NCBI GenBank assembly: GCA_028752905.1
Contig: JAQNBH010000006.1
Location: forward strand, 24,104,311-24,168,310
Origin: Cladorhizidae sp. MBARI D1340-BT2
Lineage: Eukaryota; Porifera; Demospongiae; Poecilosclerida; Cladorhizidae
DNA length: 64,000 nucleotides
Direction of reading: 5' to 3'
A program made the translations under genes and the position numbers. Below the pieces are notes generated by a model that was not told where the DNA came from, did no database searches, and was given only the letters and a program-made list of their open reading frames with translations. How positions within the stretch are numbered: position 1 is the first letter of the stretch; the number at the start of each line of letters is the position of its first letter. Below are positions 59,109 through 64,000 of the stretch, in pieces.

Positions 59109-59274
59109 CGAGATTTTCACTGGCTTGCTTATCAGGGAAGGATGGAGTCTCAAAAATAAAACATTCATTAAATCAAGAAAATACAACAATAGAGTATACA
59201 CCTGTATGGATCTTTTGAATGGAAGACCTCTGATGTCCCAATATTTCTACCAGCACTTGTAGGCAATCCAGGGT
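59109..59274 (-). CDS. exon pair A1/B1 of the exon-pair repeat gene, copy 2
   Basis: Exons 59202-59274 and 59109-59148, identical to those of copy 1, including the two-base insertion. Confidence 0.5.
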
Positions 59275-59959
59275 CTAAAGTTACAGTAATAAAAATATAA
59301 ATCAAGAATGCATTCATACTATATATGTAGGGATAATAAATCACAGCTGTATCGTGATCCTCTAAATAATAAATTGCGTGCATATATAAAGAACAGGTGG
59401 ACAAACTGTCAGAATTACATGATATTAAAAGAAGTCAATGATTTCCATTTTTCACCACATACAACCTAAATACATTATCAGTCTCCAGAGCTCCAAGTTT
59501 CTGTTTAACTTGACACTGATACACAATGAACATTAGCTGAGAAAAATGAGAGATAAAAAACACATCTCATGGTATATATATATTTCTTGGCAATTCTTCA
59601 TCTGATGTTTGTCAAAAGTTATAGAAGTTCTAAAACTGCTAGGGCGTTAGAGTAGTAGGCATCTAGGGCTAGAGGCTCCTATTGATGACAAGTACAAACT
59701 TTGGCTTTCTATTTCAAAAAGGTTGTGATAAATAACTGAATACAGAAAAAATATGGTGATCTTGGTGGTCTTGGCTTCAGTTCAGGTTCTCGAGAGTGGC
59801 TCCCCAGCAGCCAGGGAAGTCCATTCCGATTCAACTGCTAACATTCTGGTGCCAGGCAGCGCAATGAAAAGTACAAGTAGTCGGAGATTCTGTGTTTGTG
59901 TTTTAACCGCTTCACCGCATAGAAGCGCGAGATTGAGTGACCGTCGCGTTAATAATTAA

Positions 59960-61639
59960 ACATCAACCGTTGACTCTACATATTCAAAACTTACCGTAAA
60001 TGTGCACGATGGACTGTTCTATTTCACCAAAAAATTTAAGAACCGTAGCACGTAGGTAACTGTGACGTCAAACAATTTTGAATTCAAGCAAAATAATGGC
60101 TGAAATATTTGATCGTGCTCGCGTGTTAGAGCTGTTGTTTGATGGCGGTTTCGACCTCTCTGACTATGATAGAGATGAAGATGATGAAGGTCAAGTGTCT
60201 TCCTTCCTTGGTGATGAGGTATTAGACCCTAAGGAGTTGGCAGCTTTTTGTCCAGAGCTTTAACTTCAACTCCTCAGGATGTTGGACCAAACACTTCAAG
60301 TGCCAGTGCTTCTGATGGAGCTTTTATGACTCCTGATGAAGAGTATGAGTTGCTTGGTAAGTATGAGTGGATATCTATAGAATGGAATATAATATTTGAG
60401 CTATCAAGAGACATAATAAGCCAGAAATATATATCACTAGGTTATAAAGTTCCTAGTTATAAAGTTCACTAGGTTGTAAAGTTCATAATAATAATCTTTT
60501 ATATAGGTTTAGCCACTGATCTTGAATCTGCTGAATCTCTGAGTGATCCTGCAAACTCTCCTCCGAGTGGTCCTGCAAACTCGCCCCCAATTGCTTCTCC
60601 TACCATCTTCTCCTTCATTTGATGTAGTTCCATCTTCTGACTCAGAAGTATCACTGTTACCTTCTGATCGCTGAGACAGGGGGCGTGTTGGATGCCGAGG
60701 CCGAGGAAAAGGCCAAGGAAGAGGAAAAAGCCAAGGAAGAGGAAAAGGCCAAGGAAGAGGAAAAGGCCAAGGAAGAGGAAAAAGCCAAGGAAGAGGTAAA
60801 GGCCAAGGAAAAGGGAAAGGCCAAGGAAGAGGAAAAGGCCAAGGAAGAGGAAAAAGCCAAGGAAGAGGAAAAGGCCAAGGAAGAGGAAAAGGCCAAGGAA
60901 GAATTCGAGGCCAGAGGTAAGAGGCACAAGACCTTTTGTCACTGCTCTCTTTGTGGTATTAGCCTTTGTGCTGTGCGTGGAAGGACATGCTTCAGGGAAT
61001 TCCACACACTCTCTGACTACTCGCACTAGCTTCCTTTTCTCTTCGAGATTTTCTTTGTATTGCTTTTGTAGTATGTACATGTGTTAAGCATGTACATGTA
61101 TACTTCTTTTCTTTATCATTTATGCATGCAGACATGTGTAGTACACGTATGTTTTCTTGATGAGTCTTTGCTTTATTGTGCCTTTCTGCAACATCTTGAA
61201 ATTTTCAACTTTCAATACAGCCAGACCTTCCTCGTGGTGCTTGACAACAGTCAATACTCTTATAGACTGACAAACATGGCTATATCCTGCAAAATAGAAA
61301 AATTAGGGCATTCAATATTCATAAATTATGCCAAAAAATGTACATTTTTCAGATTATATGCTGTTTGCAGTTCGATAAGCGACCATATTTTAGTATTTGA
61401 TCTGAAAAACCATAAAGTATACTTGTAATAGTCGATAAATGCAGTGATAAAAAGTATTCTAATCAAAAAATGGCTTGTGGTTTGGTTGCTAGGCAACACA
61501 TTTATCACCAAGTTGATCAGTAACTCTTTGTCAATCATGTGATATGCGGTTGCTGGGGACTTTTCTGAACCAATGATCAGATACAAAAATTAAAGTAAAG
61601 ATAGGTCAAAATCTAAAAATGAAGTCGACGGTGAAAGCG
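59960..61639 (+). mobile_element. piggyBac-type element 2, tandem copy 2
   Basis: Identical layout to 52475-54154, with TTAA on both sides. The ORF remnants start at ATG 60096; the KAKEEE plus zinc-module frame is at 60685-61029. Confidence 0.75.
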
Positions 61640-62795
61640 TTAATATGGCTGGCAATATTGCTTAACATGTTTCTAGTGCTTCTACTAGATCTGGATCCTT
61701 GCCTTTCCATAACGAGCCTCACAACCAAGTTAATTTTTTTGCCCAAGCAACCTTTTTGAAAAAGACAGTGTTAGGATCATTCCAGACGACTTAGTTCCTT
61801 TCGTAGCAGTGGCTTAATTTTGAAGGTCGAGTGCCCTGTTATCTTTGCTTGACAGTTGTGACAAGGATAGTCCATGAAGGCTTGAATCTCTAATGCTCTG
61901 TAAATAAGAATGGAATTGCTAACTGGATAATATTTATATCTTTATGCAAGCATACAGTCAGGTAGGTAATTATTACTTGTAGTTATGTATATGGAAATAT
62001 GCAATAGTTTCCTACAAGCAGCATAAACAGATGCAGTATCACAAGCATTCTGTGTAGTATTAGCTACCTGCACAACAACACGCAATTTAAGTGAGTTGCT
62101 TAGCAGTTCTTAGCAATGGCTACTAAACCATCATTCCTCGAATTCTTTCCAAGACAGGGATTTGGAATCAGCAGCCACAACGACCATAGTGATAGGAATT
62201 CTTATAAGTTGCTGAAGTTTATGAGGGAAGATGATTCCAAGATATATGCAGTAAAAAAATTATAATTCAGCATGCTAGCTTGTAAAAAATAGAACACTAC
62301 ATCCGTCATCAGTGTTTGGATGAGCTATTGAGAATAATGACTTGAGTATACAGAGAAGGATGCTGGGGACCTGTAAGTATTATGCAAATATTGATTCTTG
62401 TGATATGTGCAACCAATGCTACAAGAACTATCTTTAATTGCATGAAAGATAATGAAGATCTACCTATACTAACCATAAAGCAAGAGAGTATTATATTTTA
62501 TAAAAAAATATGATCATAGGCATTTTTGTAAACATTGAGACAACGTTTTGCTTATGTCTCAAAGTATAAATGCACAGGGTTAATAATATTTATTACCACA
62601 ATGCCCGGACCATTGTGTCAGTACTACTCCACAGAACACTTGTGGCACTGCCTTTCTATATACTGCTTGAAGGCAATTGTTGCATCTCGCCAATTACAAT
62701 ATATATGTTACCCGCAAACCTGGAATTTGCTCAATCCTAGGATCGCGAAAGCCAATACCTGATCACCAATTAGATCAAAACAAGTTTGCTCCCAC

Positions 62796-63430
62796 ATGGG
62801 AAGAGGTTGTAGGAAGGAGAAATGGAAGGAGAGAATGCCTATGATGATTAATGTTCAGCAAACCTTTCTTTCTGGAAGGAACCTTGGAAGCAAAACCATA
62901 TCAAGAACAAAGGGACAAGCTGTTGTCAAATTTCTGAAAGGGGAGATGGCGAACAGTGATCCTAAATTCAATTTTTGGGTGAAACAAAAATGTTTTTAAC
63001 TTTTGGAGTACCCTGCTCTTGGGCTTAAGGATGTACTTTGTATATACACCAGCAAAGAAAAAGGTGATTAAACCCATATAGCCAGTGATATATTTAGTGA
63101 GACATATTTTGTTGTTAGACAGGTCTCCTTATTTTATAAGTTTAAAGCCACAAGTCAAGTGCCAATCTATAGGCATGGATGATAATAACAAAGACAAAAC
63201 TTTGTTTAATTGATTGAAATCCAGTAGCCATTCGCTTCATGAGCCAGATGCTTTACTGAATCGCAGTTATACGGTGTCATTTTAATCTAATCTTTTTTTC
63301 AGGATGAGAATGACTCCTCCATCCTTGGTCATTATCGGAGAGTGGCTTACATTGAAGAGTTTCATACTATTTTGAATAGAGTGCACTGTGATGTTCAAGG
63401 TCATATGGGCTATAAAAGGCTCTAGCCGAG
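62796..63430 (+). pseudogene. Ginger1-like N-terminal and H2C2 exons, tandem copy 2
   Basis: Exons 62796-63063 and 63303-63430, with the same stop and the same frame loss as at 55311-55945. The next exon would lie beyond the window. Confidence 0.6.
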
Positions 63431-64000
63431 GTACAGAATGTCTATCATTTCTATATAAAAACAGATTCTATGCATGTGATCTTGTGTTTGAAATGTAGCC
63501 CTTGATGCATGCTCTCATTTTGGCACTCAAATATTGTAGGTACAGTGTAGCTCTACTGGTTGAGCACCTAAAGATTGCACGTGAGATTGAAAATTGTGAC
63601 TGACTGTCAGTTATATAAGCTGTGCATAATATGGGTATAGCTCATGTCAACCATAAAATGTTTTTAATCAGGTGACCATGAATATTTGAATTGAGGTCCT
63701 GACATAAAGTTGCTATCTCTAACTTTTATATGGTTTTGGTAAGTGCAAACATACAATTTGTCATATCCAAATTCAATTGAGTCCAAGGGCAGTGCAGCGC
63801 AGCATATGAGTAAAACACTACTATTGTAGTAGTAACCTCCAATTCACTTTTATTGAAAAATTGGAACACACAGCAAGTTACATTTTGGACACAACATAAA
63901 ACACTCGATATGAAGTATGTTGACGTTTGGATGTTATGAATCCTTATGTTTCACCTATTTCCTATTTTATATCGGTTTGACCTACATCCTTCTAATAGTA

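Larger units (their letters stand above)
56908..64000 (+). repeat. tandem block copy 2, cut by the window end
   Basis: Nearly identical to 49426-56523; the few differences seen are a three-base insertion (TTATTATTGGC near 56975) and single bases near 57129, 57148 and 57460. It reaches the window end at the point corresponding to 56515, so the array may continue. Contents as in copy 1. Confidence 0.9.

Overview
The window looks like AT-rich accessory DNA from an invertebrate animal genome. A demosponge or a similar early-branching animal is a guess, based on very short GT-AG introns (about 37-66 bp), the mix of transposon families and the lack of any prokaryotic signal. I see no intact housekeeping gene, rRNA, tRNA or CRISPR array. 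Nearly everything that can be named is a transposable element, a transposon-derived gene, a tandem repeat or a segmental duplication.

Layout. 1-10 kb: satellite-like repeats and unassigned DNA, with one three-exon coiled-coil gene fragment (7125-8644). 10.3-14.6 kb, minus strand: a spliced Ginger1/KRBA2-like integrase gene ending in a cysteine-rich CXC-like region, an Ulp1-type protease domain and a PHD finger, carrying several breaks. 15.7-20.1 kb: two piggyBac-type elements with TTAA flanks, both without a visible catalytic core. 21.0-25.5 kb, minus strand: a second spliced integrase gene of the GIN1/Ginger type. 27.0-32.5 kb: a nearly full-length LTR retrotransposon with 5-bp target duplication, tRNA-Leu-type primer site, gag and pol. 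Its pol order is protease, integrase, reverse transcriptase, RNase H, as in Gmr1-like elements and unlike ordinary Ty3/gypsy. 37.75-41.87 kb: an array of diverged ~160-bp repeats. 42.7-44.5 kb: a broken Penelope-like element whose terminal repeat has the core of a hammerhead ribozyme. A truncated second LTR element (44.47-45.72 kb) is inserted in it, and that element's gag runs into a 31-bp minisatellite.

46.7-52 kb, minus strand: a repeated exon pair (71 nt plus 40 nt, constant phase, about one pair per 650 bp) that would encode a ~37-residue repeat I do not recognise. From 49.04 kb to the window end there is a head-to-tail tandem duplication of about 7.48 kb; most of the same block lies inverted at 12972-21052. 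The duplicated unit carries the exon-pair gene, a Penelope tail fragment, one piggyBac element and the first exons of the Ginger1-like gene.

Most coding remnants carry frameshifts or stops, so the region reads as a nest of decaying elements that later became a substrate for tandem and inverted duplication. The recent events are the LTR element (its two LTRs differ at about six bases plus two indels) and the tandem duplication (copies almost identical). Protein families and tRNA matches were recognised from memory of motifs, not by searches.
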